A program made the position numbers and the translations under genes. Positions 1 through 5,040 of a stretch of DNA of 5,040 nucleotides are shown in pieces; within the stretch, counting starts at the first letter, position 1, and every line of letters begins with the position of its first letter. The stretch spans positions 1-5,040 of the forward strand of contig JAKBTP010000088.1 of the NCBI GenBank assembly GCA_021844355.1. The letters are read 5' to 3'. This stretch comes from a bacterium (lineage in GTDB: Bacteria; Chloroflexota; Dormibacteria; Aeolococcales; Bog-877). Below the pieces are notes generated by a model that was given only the letters and a program-made list of their open reading frames with translations, was not told where the DNA came from and ran no database searches.

Positions 1-1044
1 GCCCGCCAGCCGCTCCAGGACCGCCGCCGTGAACTCCTCGGTGGCGGCGGTGCCGCCGATGTCCGCGGTGCTCACCCCGGCGGCCACCGTACGCATGACC
101 GAGTCCCGGACCCTGTGTCCCATGGCCCGGGCGGCCTCCTCGGGCATCTCCTGGAGCAGCGCCGCCACCGCCAGGATCATCGCCATGGGGTTGGCCACGT
201 GGCGGCCCAGCAGCTTGGGAGCGGTGCCGTGCGGGGCCTCCGCCATCACCACCTGCTGGGTGCCGTCCTCCCGGAAGCCGATCATGAGGGACTCGCTCCC
301 GGCCAGGGTCCCGTACAGGGCCAGAACCAGGTCGGAGAGGAGGTCCCCGTCCCGGTTGAGGGCGGGGATGACCAGGGGGTCCTCCCGGGTCAGGACCAGG
401 GCCAGGGTGGCGTCGATCAGCTGCGGCTCGTAGGGGACCTCGGGATGGCGGGCGGCGGCCTTGTCCATCTCCTCCTTGAGCATCCCCTCATACACCGGGG
501 AGACCGTGTACTTGGGCCCGCCGAAGATGGTGGCCCCGACGGCGGCGGCGTGGATGAAGGCGTACTCCGCCACCCGGCGGCAGCGCTCCCTGGTGATCAT
601 GGTGGTGCGAAAGGCGGACTCCTCCGCCCCCTCTCCCTCCCGCCACTCCCGGGCCCCGTAGGCGTCGTCCACCGCCATCCGGGCCACGGTGATCGGGGAG
701 TGGACGCCGGCCAGCGGCGGTACCCCGGGGATCCTCCGGCCGGTGCGGACGATGACGTCCCCCCCCACCTCCTGGCGGAGGATGGCGTTGGGGCTGCCCA
801 CGTCCCCCTGGCCCTCCGGGGTCACGGTGGCGGCCTTCAGTCCGAACCCGCACTCCAGCATCCGCTGGGCCGCCTCGTGGACGACGGCGTTGCGGGTGCG
901 CCTGCGGGAGTCCAGCGACAGGTCCAGATGCTCCAGCTGGACCAGCTGACGCACCTGCGGCGCCTCCAGGACCCGGAGCGCCTCCAGGAGCAGCTCCTCT
1001 CCGGTCTCGTCCCCGTGGAGGACCACCACCCGGCAGCCGGCCAT
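1..1044 (-). CDS. Isocitrate/isopropylmalate-family dehydrogenase, eukaryotic-type IDH branch (3' end cut by window edge)
   Basis: Predicted cytosolic NAD(P)-dependent oxidative decarboxylase of a 2-hydroxy acid, most likely isocitrate or a close analogue. ATG at 1044 opens 348 codons that run off position 1. Motifs follow eukaryotic-type NADP-isocitrate dehydrogenase: HGDETGEE near residue 10 (family GDEMTR), KAATVTP at 70-76 (KCATITP), SPNAILR at 84-90 (SPNGTIR), Arg100, Arg122, Tyr129, Lys178 in GGPKYT, Asp211, and RDGDLLSD at 231-238 with Asp234 and Asp238. The substrate Ser/Asn/Arg set, the catalytic Tyr and Lys and the metal aspartates are therefore all present. The coenzyme loop reads HGTAPKLL (272-279) where the NADP enzymes have HGTVTRHY, so coenzyme preference may differ; this is inference. 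The visible end, IGGTAATEEFTAAVLERL, is typical of the family C-terminus, so few residues are missing. The total would be about 350, shorter than the roughly 410 of the eukaryotic-type enzymes. The start overlaps the upstream deacetylase stop by one base, implying translational coupling. Family assignment is firm; substrate is open. Confidence 0.85.
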   Translation of the reverse strand, partial: MAGCRVVVLHGDETGEELLLEALRVLEAPQVRQLVQLEHLDLSLDSRRRTRNAVVHEAAQRMLECGFGLKAATVTPEGQGDVGSPNAILRQEVGGDVIVRTGRRIPGVPPLAGVHSPITVARMAVDDAYGAREWREGEGAEESAFRTTMITRERCRRVAEYAFIHAAAVGATIFGGPKYTVSPVYEGMLKEEMDKAAARHPEVPYEPQLIDATLALVLTREDPLVIPALNRDGDLLSDLVLALYGTLAGSESLMIGFREDGTQQVVMAEAPHGTAPKLLGRHVANPMAMILAVAALLQEMPEEAARAMGHRVRDSVMRTVAAGVSTADIGGTAATEEFTAAVLERLAG

Positions 1045-1766
1045 CAGAAGGCCCTGACCCGGCGGAAGGACTCGGCGAGGGGGATCCCGGCCGGCTGGCC
1101 AGCCTGGGCCAGCCGGGCCCGGACCCGCTCCGAGGGGTCGGAGCGGTGCTGGCTCTCATGGCAGAGCAGCGCCCTCAGCTTCAGCTCCACCGTCTCGGAC
1201 ACGTCCACCAGGTGGTCGGGGAACTCCGTCCCTGTCACCCAGGCCTCCGTCACCTCGTGAGGCTCGAGGCCCTCCGCCAGCAGCTCGGGGAACGAGTAGG
1301 GGTTGCGGGCGTACGGGTAGACGCATTCGATGGCGGCCTGTCCGGCGGCCAGGTGGTCGGGGTGGTTGCCCCCCAGGTTGGCGTAGTGGCGGACGGCGTT
1401 CTGGCAGACCACCACCTCCGGGCGCAGCCGGCGGATCTGGCGGCAGAGCTCGAGCCGGAGGGCGTCGTCGCAGTGGAGATCGCCGTCCGGCCGCCGCAGG
1501 AAGGTCACCTCGGAGACCCCGAGAACGTCCGCCGCCGCCCGCTGCTCCCGCTCCCGGATCTCCCGCAGCTCCTCGCGCCCCACCTTGGGGTCGGCGGAGC
1601 CGGCCGCCCCGTCGGTGCAGATGAGGTAGTCCACACGAGTTCCCCGGCTGGTCCAGCGGGCCACGGTGCCGGCACAGCCGAACTCAGCGTCGTCGGGGTG
1701 GGCCACTATCACCAGGACGCCCTCAGGGCGCCCGGGATCGCCCAGCTGCTCACTCACGGCCTTCAA
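1044..1766 (-). CDS. PIG-L/LmbE-family zinc-dependent deacetylase
   Basis: Predicted cytosolic metal hydrolase that removes acetyl groups from N-acetyl-amino sugars or related conjugates. The family includes MshB and BshB of mycothiol and bacillithiol synthesis. The 240-residue length is normal. The metal and catalytic motif AHPDDAEFG is at 22-30: His23 and Asp26 are predicted zinc ligands and Asp25 the general base. The second motif, GNHPDH at 133-138, supplies His138 as third ligand. A conserved tail block, VELKLRALLCHESQ (193-206), is common in bacterial members. There is no signal peptide or membrane helix. The start is uncertain. TTG at 1766 is the longest option, but it has no Shine-Dalgarno site. 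GTG at 1757 (codon 4) is a good alternative and lies just below a TATTCT box, which would suit a nearly leaderless message. The gene lies 70 bases after the MgtE-like gene and overlaps the next gene's ATG by one base. The deacetylated substrate cannot be named; without other thiol-synthesis genes, assignment to mycothiol is not justified. Confidence 0.9.
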   Translation of the reverse strand: MKAVSEQLGDPGRPEGVLVIVAHPDDAEFGCAGTVARWTSRGTRVDYLICTDGAAGSADPKVGREELREIREREQRAAADVLGVSEVTFLRRPDGDLHCDDALRLELCRQIRRLRPEVVVCQNAVRHYANLGGNHPDHLAAGQAAIECVYPYARNPYSFPELLAEGLEPHEVTEAWVTGTEFPDHLVDVSETVELKLRALLCHESQHRSDPSERVRARLAQAGQPAGIPLAESFRRVRAF

Positions 1767-1771
1767 GAATA
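1766..1771 (-). promoter_or_regulatory. Possible -10 box (TATTCT) for the deacetylase-dehydrogenase pair
   Basis: TATTCT on the minus strand is an AT-rich island in very GC-rich DNA and fits the actinobacterial TAnnnT pattern. Transcription starting 7 to 9 bases downstream would begin at or next to the GTG at 1757, giving a leaderless or nearly leaderless mRNA. No convincing -35 is visible 17 bases upstream. Tentative. Confidence 0.25.
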
Positions 1772-1836
1772 CGGAAGCGTCGGCCTCACAGGCGCTCCGG
1801 CGGGGGCCATCCGGCGGGCCACGGCGGTTGCGCTCG

Positions 1837-3144
1837 TCAGCGAAAGAGCCAGGGAAGCTTGAGTCGCAGCCCGCCCTCCTTGAGGGCGTCGATCACGTCG
1901 TCCGCCAGCACCCTGCCCTTGGGCCGGCCCTCAGGGTCCACCACAACCACCGAGGACGCCCGGGCGTCGGTCAGGCGGTCCACCACCTCGTCCAGGAAGG
2001 CTTCGGGGTGGATCGTCACCGGCTCGGAATCCCCCACCAGCTGGGAGAGGGGGGTTTCGTCCGAGGAGGCGAGCAGCTCGAAGAGGGGGACGTCGGCCAG
2101 CAGCCGCCCCTCCTCGTCCACCACCGCCACGGAGTCGATGTCCTGTCCGTGGGGACGCTGCTGGCGCAGCCGCTGGCGCACCTCCGCCACCGTCTCCCCC
2201 GGCTGGGCGAGGGCCAGCGCCGTGGTCATGAAGCCTCCGGCCATGGTCTCCGGGTAACCCAGGATCTCAGTGATCTGGCGGGCCGTCTCCGCCGGCAGCT
2301 TGGCGATGATGGCGTCGGCCTCAGCCCGCTCCATGTCCCGGAGGGCGTCCACCGCCTCGTCCGGCTCCATCTCGGCCACCAGCTGGGCGGCCCGCTCGGG
2401 GCTGGTCTCGCGCAGCAGGTCCTCGATCCGCTCCGGTTCCATCTCCTCCAGGGCGTCCGCCACCGCCGAGGTGTCGAGGGCTCCGGCGAGCTCCTCCCGG
2501 GCGGGCCGGTCCAGCTCCTCCAGGAGGTCGGCCAGCTCACCCGGGTGCAGCCGGCGGATCCCCTCGTGGGGGAGCTGGAGGCGAAGCTCCGAGCCAGGCT
2601 CCCCGAAGGGCTGGACCGCGGACCAGTCCACCAGCTGGCGCCGCTCCGCCGGGCTCCCGGCCAGGAGCCGGGCCAGCACCGACCTCGGCCCTCCAGCCAC
2701 GGCCACCAGCCGGAGCCGGGCCATGACCTGAGCCAAGTAGAGCTCCTCGGCGCGCAGCACCTTGACCCCGTCCACGTCCACCAGCTGCCGGCCCAGAACG
2801 TCCTGGACCAGCCGCAACTCCCCCTCGCGGCGGGAGAAGGGCTGGGCGGAGGTCTCCGCGGACCGCACCACCACCGCGCGCCGGTCGAGGCGCGCCAGCT
2901 GGGTCGATGGGTGGAAGAGCTGCTCCTCCCCGAGCTGGAGCACCACCCCGGTCACCGGAGGGTAGGCGTCATTGCCGGTCCAGCGGACCACGATGTCCAC
3001 CACCCTGCCCGCGCCCCGCCCCTGCTCGTCGGTGGCGGAGATGGAGCGCAGCTGGGAAAGCGACACCAGTGAGGCCTGGACTGAGCGGGTGCCGAGCAGC
3101 CGGCGGTGCCGGCGCGGCCCCCGCCGCCTCGGTGTGGCGTCCAC
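1837..3144 (-). CDS. Soluble MgtE-like protein: PRC-barrel-like N-terminus, MgtE N domain, CBS pair, no membrane domain
   Basis: 435 residues, predicted cytosolic. Residues about 28-95 and 108-160 look like two PRC-barrel-type beta segments (for example GRVVDIVVRW, then VLGRQLVDVDGVKVL). Residues about 199-296 form an MgtE N domain, an acidic helical superhelix starting LHPGELADLLEEL. They are followed by the family linker ILGYPETMAGGFMTT at 294-308. Two CBS motifs follow (about 305-358 and 374-422), and the protein ends soon after at PWLFR. In full MgtE channels the N and CBS domains sense cytosolic Mg2+ and close the pore through a plug helix. Here the plug helix and five pore helices are absent, so the protein cannot itself transport. 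A sensor or regulatory partner role is inferred, with the divergent NRAMP-type transporter as the obvious candidate partner. The start is GTG at 3144 with only a weak GGGG upstream. GTG at 3066 (codon 27) is possible, since the first 26 residues are a basic, low-complexity stretch before the first domain. First gene of the leftward cluster. Confidence 0.88.
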   Translation of the reverse strand: MDATPRRRGPRRHRRLLGTRSVQASLVSLSQLRSISATDEQGRGAGRVVDIVVRWTGNDAYPPVTGVVLQLGEEQLFHPSTQLARLDRRAVVVRSAETSAQPFSRREGELRLVQDVLGRQLVDVDGVKVLRAEELYLAQVMARLRLVAVAGGPRSVLARLLAGSPAERRQLVDWSAVQPFGEPGSELRLQLPHEGIRRLHPGELADLLEELDRPAREELAGALDTSAVADALEEMEPERIEDLLRETSPERAAQLVAEMEPDEAVDALRDMERAEADAIIAKLPAETARQITEILGYPETMAGGFMTTALALAQPGETVAEVRQRLRQQRPHGQDIDSVAVVDEEGRLLADVPLFELLASSDETPLSQLVGDSEPVTIHPEAFLDEVVDRLTDARASSVVVVDPEGRPKGRVLADDVIDALKEGGLRLKLPWLFR

Positions 3145-3196
3145 GTCAGCCCCAGGAAGGGCTGGGAGGACGGTCGGCGGGCGAACTCACCCTGGT

Positions 3197-3202
3197 AGCA
3201 TA
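3197..3202 (-). promoter_or_regulatory. Candidate -10 box (TATGCT) for the MgtE-like gene
   Basis: TATGCT on the minus strand fits TAnnnT and lies about 53 bases before the GTG at 3144. At 16 to 17 bases further upstream is GGTTAA/GGGTTA, a poor -35. The position in the divergent spacer is right, but the box is supported only by pattern and local AT content. Confidence 0.3.
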
Positions 3203-3212
3203 TCCGTGCGCG

Positions 3213-3244
3213 CCGGGCTTAACCCCGAGATAACCTCGGCCCGG
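3213..3244. promoter_or_regulatory. Inverted and direct repeat cluster in the divergent promoter region; possible operator
   Basis: CCGGGC at 3213-3218 is the exact inverse of GCCCGG at 3239-3244. Inside lies CCGAG-ATAAC-CTCGG (3225-3239), a second perfect five-base inverted repeat. Two near-direct repeats, TAACCCCGA (3220) and TAACCTCGG (3231), start exactly 11 bases apart, one helical turn. The block covers the likely -35 zone of the leftward promoter and contains a weak TAnnnT (TAACCT, 3231-3236) for the rightward gene. Binding of a shared regulator is inference; no known operator consensus is recognised. Confidence 0.3.
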
Positions 3245-3274
3245 TGACCATCGGGTCGGGGCATGGAGGTGAGC

Positions 3275-3337
3275 ATGGACGGGTCAAGTAGACCGCCTGG
3301 CAACCCCAGCCCCGCGCGCGCCCTGAGCCTCTCCTAG
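3275..3337 (+). CDS. Putative proline-containing leader peptide (20 codons) upstream of the transporter
   Basis: ATG at 3275 is preceded by GGAGGTGA, with GGAGG at 3265-3269 and a five-base spacing, which is a near-ideal ribosome site. The frame encodes 20 residues and ends at TAG 3335-3337, 58 bases before the transporter ATG and in a different frame from it. Prolines fall at codons 7, 8, 11 and 13 (PPGNPSP). An in-frame ATG at 3263 would add four residues but has a poorer ribosome site. It is too short to be an enzyme, so a cis-acting role in controlling the transporter is the likely reading. Known precedent: enterobacterial mgtL and mgtP leaders upstream of Mg2+ transporter genes respond to slowed translation of proline codons. 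This peptide shows no sequence kinship to them, and high GC raises the chance of proline codons. The ribosome site is the main support. Confidence 0.5.
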   Translation: MDGSSRPPGNPSPARALSLS

Positions 3338-3389
3338 CGCCCCAGGCCCCGGCGTGCGCCTCGCACGTCGGAAGTGACAGCCAGGAGGG
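3329..3389 (+). promoter_or_regulatory. Possible leader switch: anti-Shine-Dalgarno at the leader stop pairing with the transporter ribosome site
   Basis: CCTCTCCT... at 3329-3335, the final codons of the leader peptide, can pair with AGGAGGG at 3383-3389. This gives seven pairs, one of them G-U. The pairing would sequester the transporter's Shine-Dalgarno AGGAGG (3383-3388), which otherwise stands seven bases from the ATG. Enclosed is a stable stem at 3349-3358 with 3362-3371 (ten pairs including one G-U, core CGTGCG-CCT-CGCACG). A ribosome finishing the leader would cover the anti-Shine-Dalgarno bases. Pairing was found by eye; no folding energy was computed. Confidence 0.4.
3383..3388 (+). 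promoter_or_regulatory. Strong ribosome binding site of the NRAMP-type transporter
   Basis: AGGAGG with a seven-base spacer fixes ATG 3396 as the transporter start. It is much stronger than the sites before the minus-strand genes, and it is the target of the possible leader pairing. Confidence 0.85.
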
Positions 3390-3395
3390 CCCCAG

Positions 3396-5027
3396 ATGGC
3401 GAGAGAGCTCCGCCCGGTGGCGCCACCGGGCTCGGCGGTCCTGGACCCCGCCCATGAGGGCGAGATCCGGGGAGCGTTGGGTCGAGTCCCCAAGTGGGAC
3501 CCGGACCGGCCGCGGCCGCTGTCGCGGCGGCTTCTGACGCTGGCCGCGATCATGGGGCCGGGACTGATCGTGATGGTGGGGGACAACGACGCCGGTGGGG
3601 TCTCCACCTACGCCCAGGCGGGCCAGAACTACGGGTCGAGCCTGCTCTGGGTGCTGGTGCTGCTGATCCCCACCCTGATCGTGGCCCAGGAGATGGTGGT
3701 GCGGCTGGGGGCGGTGACCGGGGTGGGCCACGCCCGCCTGATCCGCGAGCGCTTCGGCCGCTTCTGGGCCGCGTTCTCGGTGGGCGACCTCTTCCTGCTC
3801 AACTTCCTCACCCTGGTCACCGAGTTCATCGGGGTGGACCTCGGGCTCCGCTACTTCGGGATCACCCCTCTCTTCTCGGTGCCGGTGGTGGCGGTGGGGC
3901 TCCTGGCCATGGTGGCCACCGGCAGCTTCCAGCTGTGGGAGCGCTTCATGTTCGTGTTCATCGTCACCAGCCTTCTCATGTTCCCCCTGGCGGCCCTCTC
4001 GCACCCCACCGCCGGGCCGATCCTGTCCGGGATCACCCACCCCGGGGTGCAGGGGGGCTTCAGCTCCACCTCGGTGCTCTTCGTGATCGCCGTGGTGGGG
4101 ACGACCATCGCCCCCTGGCAGCTGTTCTTCCAGCAGTCCAACGTGATCGACAAGCGGATCACCACCCGCTGGCTCCGCTATGAGCTGGCCGACACCTCGA
4201 TCGGAGCGGTCCTCACGACGGCGGGGGCCGCCTGCCTCATGGTGGCGACCGCCTTCGCCTTCTCCCACACCCATCTGGCCGGCAACTTCGGCTCCGGGCT
4301 CACGGTGGCGAGGGGGCTGTACCACACCGCCGGGCCCGCCTCCGGCGCCATCTTCGCCGTGGTGCTGGTCAACGCCTCGGTGATCGGGGCCTCGGCGGTG
4401 ACCCTGGCCACCTCGTACGCCCTGGGGGACATCTTCGGGCTGCGCCACTCCCTCCACCGCAGCGTGGGGGACGCCAAGGGCTTCTACCTCACCTTCGCCG
4501 CCCTCATCGCGCTGGCGGCGGCGGTGGTCCTGATCCCCGGCGCCCCCCTGGGGCTGATCACCACCGGAGTACAGGTCCTGGCCGGGGTCCTGCTTCCCTC
4601 GGCGATCGTCTTCCTGCTCCTCCTCTGCAACGACGCCGAGGTGCTGGGCCCCTGGGTGAACTCCTTCCGCCAGAACGTGGTCGCCAGCATCATCGTGGGG
4701 GTCTTGGTGCTGCTCTCCCTGATCCTCACCGTGACCACCATCTTCCCCAAGATGCCCCTCGGGCCCTTCACGCTGGTCACGACCATCCTCGGCGCCCTGG
4801 TCCTGGGGGCGCTGGGGGTTGACTCCAAGAGGCGGGCGAGGGGCGCCGAGCGCCAGCGCATGGTGGAGGGGGACCGCCAGGCCTGGCGGATGCCGCCCCT
4901 CCCGACCCTCCGCCCTCCCACCTGGTCCCTGGGCCAGAAGGTGGCCATGTACGGGCTGCGCGGCTACCTAGTCCTGGCCGTCCTGGTCCTGGGACTCAAG
5001 ATCGGGCAGCTGGCGACAGGCCACTGA
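3396..5027 (+). CDS. NRAMP (SLC11)-family divalent cation transporter with non-canonical metal site; possible Mg2+ type
   Basis: 543-residue inner-membrane protein with about 11 predicted helices after a 45-residue hydrophilic N-terminus. Helix 1 carries IMGPGLIVMVGDNDAGG (52-68). The family signature DPGN is here DAGG (65-68), keeping the metal-binding Asp65 but replacing Asn with Gly68. Helix 6 reads GTTIAPWQLFFQQS (235-248). The family MPH becomes APW (239-241), so the metal-binding Met and neighbouring His are lost. Helix 10 has NDAEVLGPWVNS (412-423), matching the conserved family segment. A basic loop (about 478-500) precedes the last helix (521-538). Classical NRAMPs (MntH) take up Mn2+ and Fe2+ with protons. 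Loss of the sulfur ligand fits the NRAMP-related magnesium transporter group rather than MntH; this is inference. Divergent from a gene for an MgtE-like sensor, which agrees with a Mg2+ role. The start is set by AGGAGG seven bases upstream. The frame is complete, with TGA at 5025-5027. Confidence 0.9.
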   Translation: MARELRPVAPPGSAVLDPAHEGEIRGALGRVPKWDPDRPRPLSRRLLTLAAIMGPGLIVMVGDNDAGGVSTYAQAGQNYGSSLLWVLVLLIPTLIVAQEMVVRLGAVTGVGHARLIRERFGRFWAAFSVGDLFLLNFLTLVTEFIGVDLGLRYFGITPLFSVPVVAVGLLAMVATGSFQLWERFMFVFIVTSLLMFPLAALSHPTAGPILSGITHPGVQGGFSSTSVLFVIAVVGTTIAPWQLFFQQSNVIDKRITTRWLRYELADTSIGAVLTTAGAACLMVATAFAFSHTHLAGNFGSGLTVARGLYHTAGPASGAIFAVVLVNASVIGASAVTLATSYALGDIFGLRHSLHRSVGDAKGFYLTFAALIALAAAVVLIPGAPLGLITTGVQVLAGVLLPSAIVFLLLLCNDAEVLGPWVNSFRQNVVASIIVGVLVLLSLILTVTTIFPKMPLGPFTLVTTILGALVLGALGVDSKRRARGAERQRMVEGDRQAWRMPPLPTLRPPTWSLGQKVAMYGLRGYLVLAVLVLGLKIGQLATGH

Positions 5028-5040
5028 GGACCATCGCAGC

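Noticed and set aside
115..1260. Long open frame on the plus strand (381 codons), antisense to the dehydrogenase and deacetylase
   Set aside because: It is rich in His, Gly, Leu, Pro and Gln with no recognisable fold. The minus strand carries clear enzyme motifs throughout the same bases, so this is a GC-rich shadow frame.
1767..1836. Small gene or terminator between the MgtE-like gene and the deacetylase
   Set aside because: The 70-base gap has repeated CCGCCGG-type G/C runs but no clean stem with a T tract and no ribosome site with a start.
1666..3072. Long open frame on the plus strand (468 codons), antisense to the MgtE-like gene
   Set aside because: Low-complexity translation dominated by His, Gly, Leu and Arg. 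The opposite strand encodes MgtE N and CBS domains with conserved linkers.
3349..3371. Hairpin as an intrinsic terminator
   Set aside because: The stem is strong, but it is not followed by a T tract and lies just before the transporter's ribosome site. A structural role in the leader is more likely.
3240..3395. Metal riboswitch (M-box or yybP-ykoY type) or SAM-type riboswitch in the transporter leader
   Set aside because: A CTGGCAACCCC stretch and GGTGAG are faintly reminiscent of riboswitch elements, but I could not match the conserved cores of any of these classes. A covariance-model scan would settle it.
3219..4457. Long open frame on the minus strand (412 codons), antisense to the NRAMP-type gene
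   Set aside because: Highly charged, His/Gly/Glu-rich composition without motifs. The plus strand encodes clear membrane helices and NRAMP-specific segments.
3396..5027. Calling the transporter mntH
   Set aside because: Both diagnostic metal-site motifs of MntH are changed, so a Mn2+ transporter symbol would overstate what the sequence shows.

Overview
The window is about 70% G+C with strong G/C bias at third codon positions. It uses GTG and TTG as well as ATG starts and is tightly packed. This, together with the protein families present, suggests an actinobacterial (Actinomycetota) or similar high-GC genome. I cannot name a genus from the sequence alone.

Layout: three genes run leftward on the minus strand. 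In transcription order they are a soluble MgtE-like protein (N-terminal PRC-barrel-like region, MgtE N domain, CBS pair, no membrane pore; 3144 to 1837), a PIG-L/LmbE zinc deacetylase (1766 to 1044), and an isocitrate/isopropylmalate-family dehydrogenase of the eukaryotic-type isocitrate dehydrogenase branch (1044 to beyond position 1). The last two share one base (TGATG). A 251-bp divergent intergenic region (3145-3395) separates this cluster from one rightward gene, an 11-helix NRAMP (SLC11)-type transporter (3396-5027). In that transporter the usual metal-site motifs DPGN and MPH are replaced by DAGG and APW.

The most interesting part is the metal module in the right half. A cytosolic protein built like the Mg2+-sensing half of the MgtE channel, but with no channel, sits head to head with an NRAMP relative whose metal site has lost its methionine. 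That loss is expected in members that carry hard ions such as Mg2+. The transporter's leader contains a 20-codon upstream reading frame (3275-3337) with a near-perfect Shine-Dalgarno site and proline codons at 7, 8, 11 and 13. Its last codons (3329-3335) are complementary to the transporter's own Shine-Dalgarno site. This resembles the logic of proline-sensitive leader peptides upstream of Mg2+ transporter genes in enterobacteria, but the leader sequence is unrelated and the role is inferred.

The left half (deacetylase plus dehydrogenase) looks like a small metabolic pair whose substrate cannot be told from the sequence. I saw no rRNA, tRNA, CRISPR array, insertion sequence or clear intrinsic terminator.
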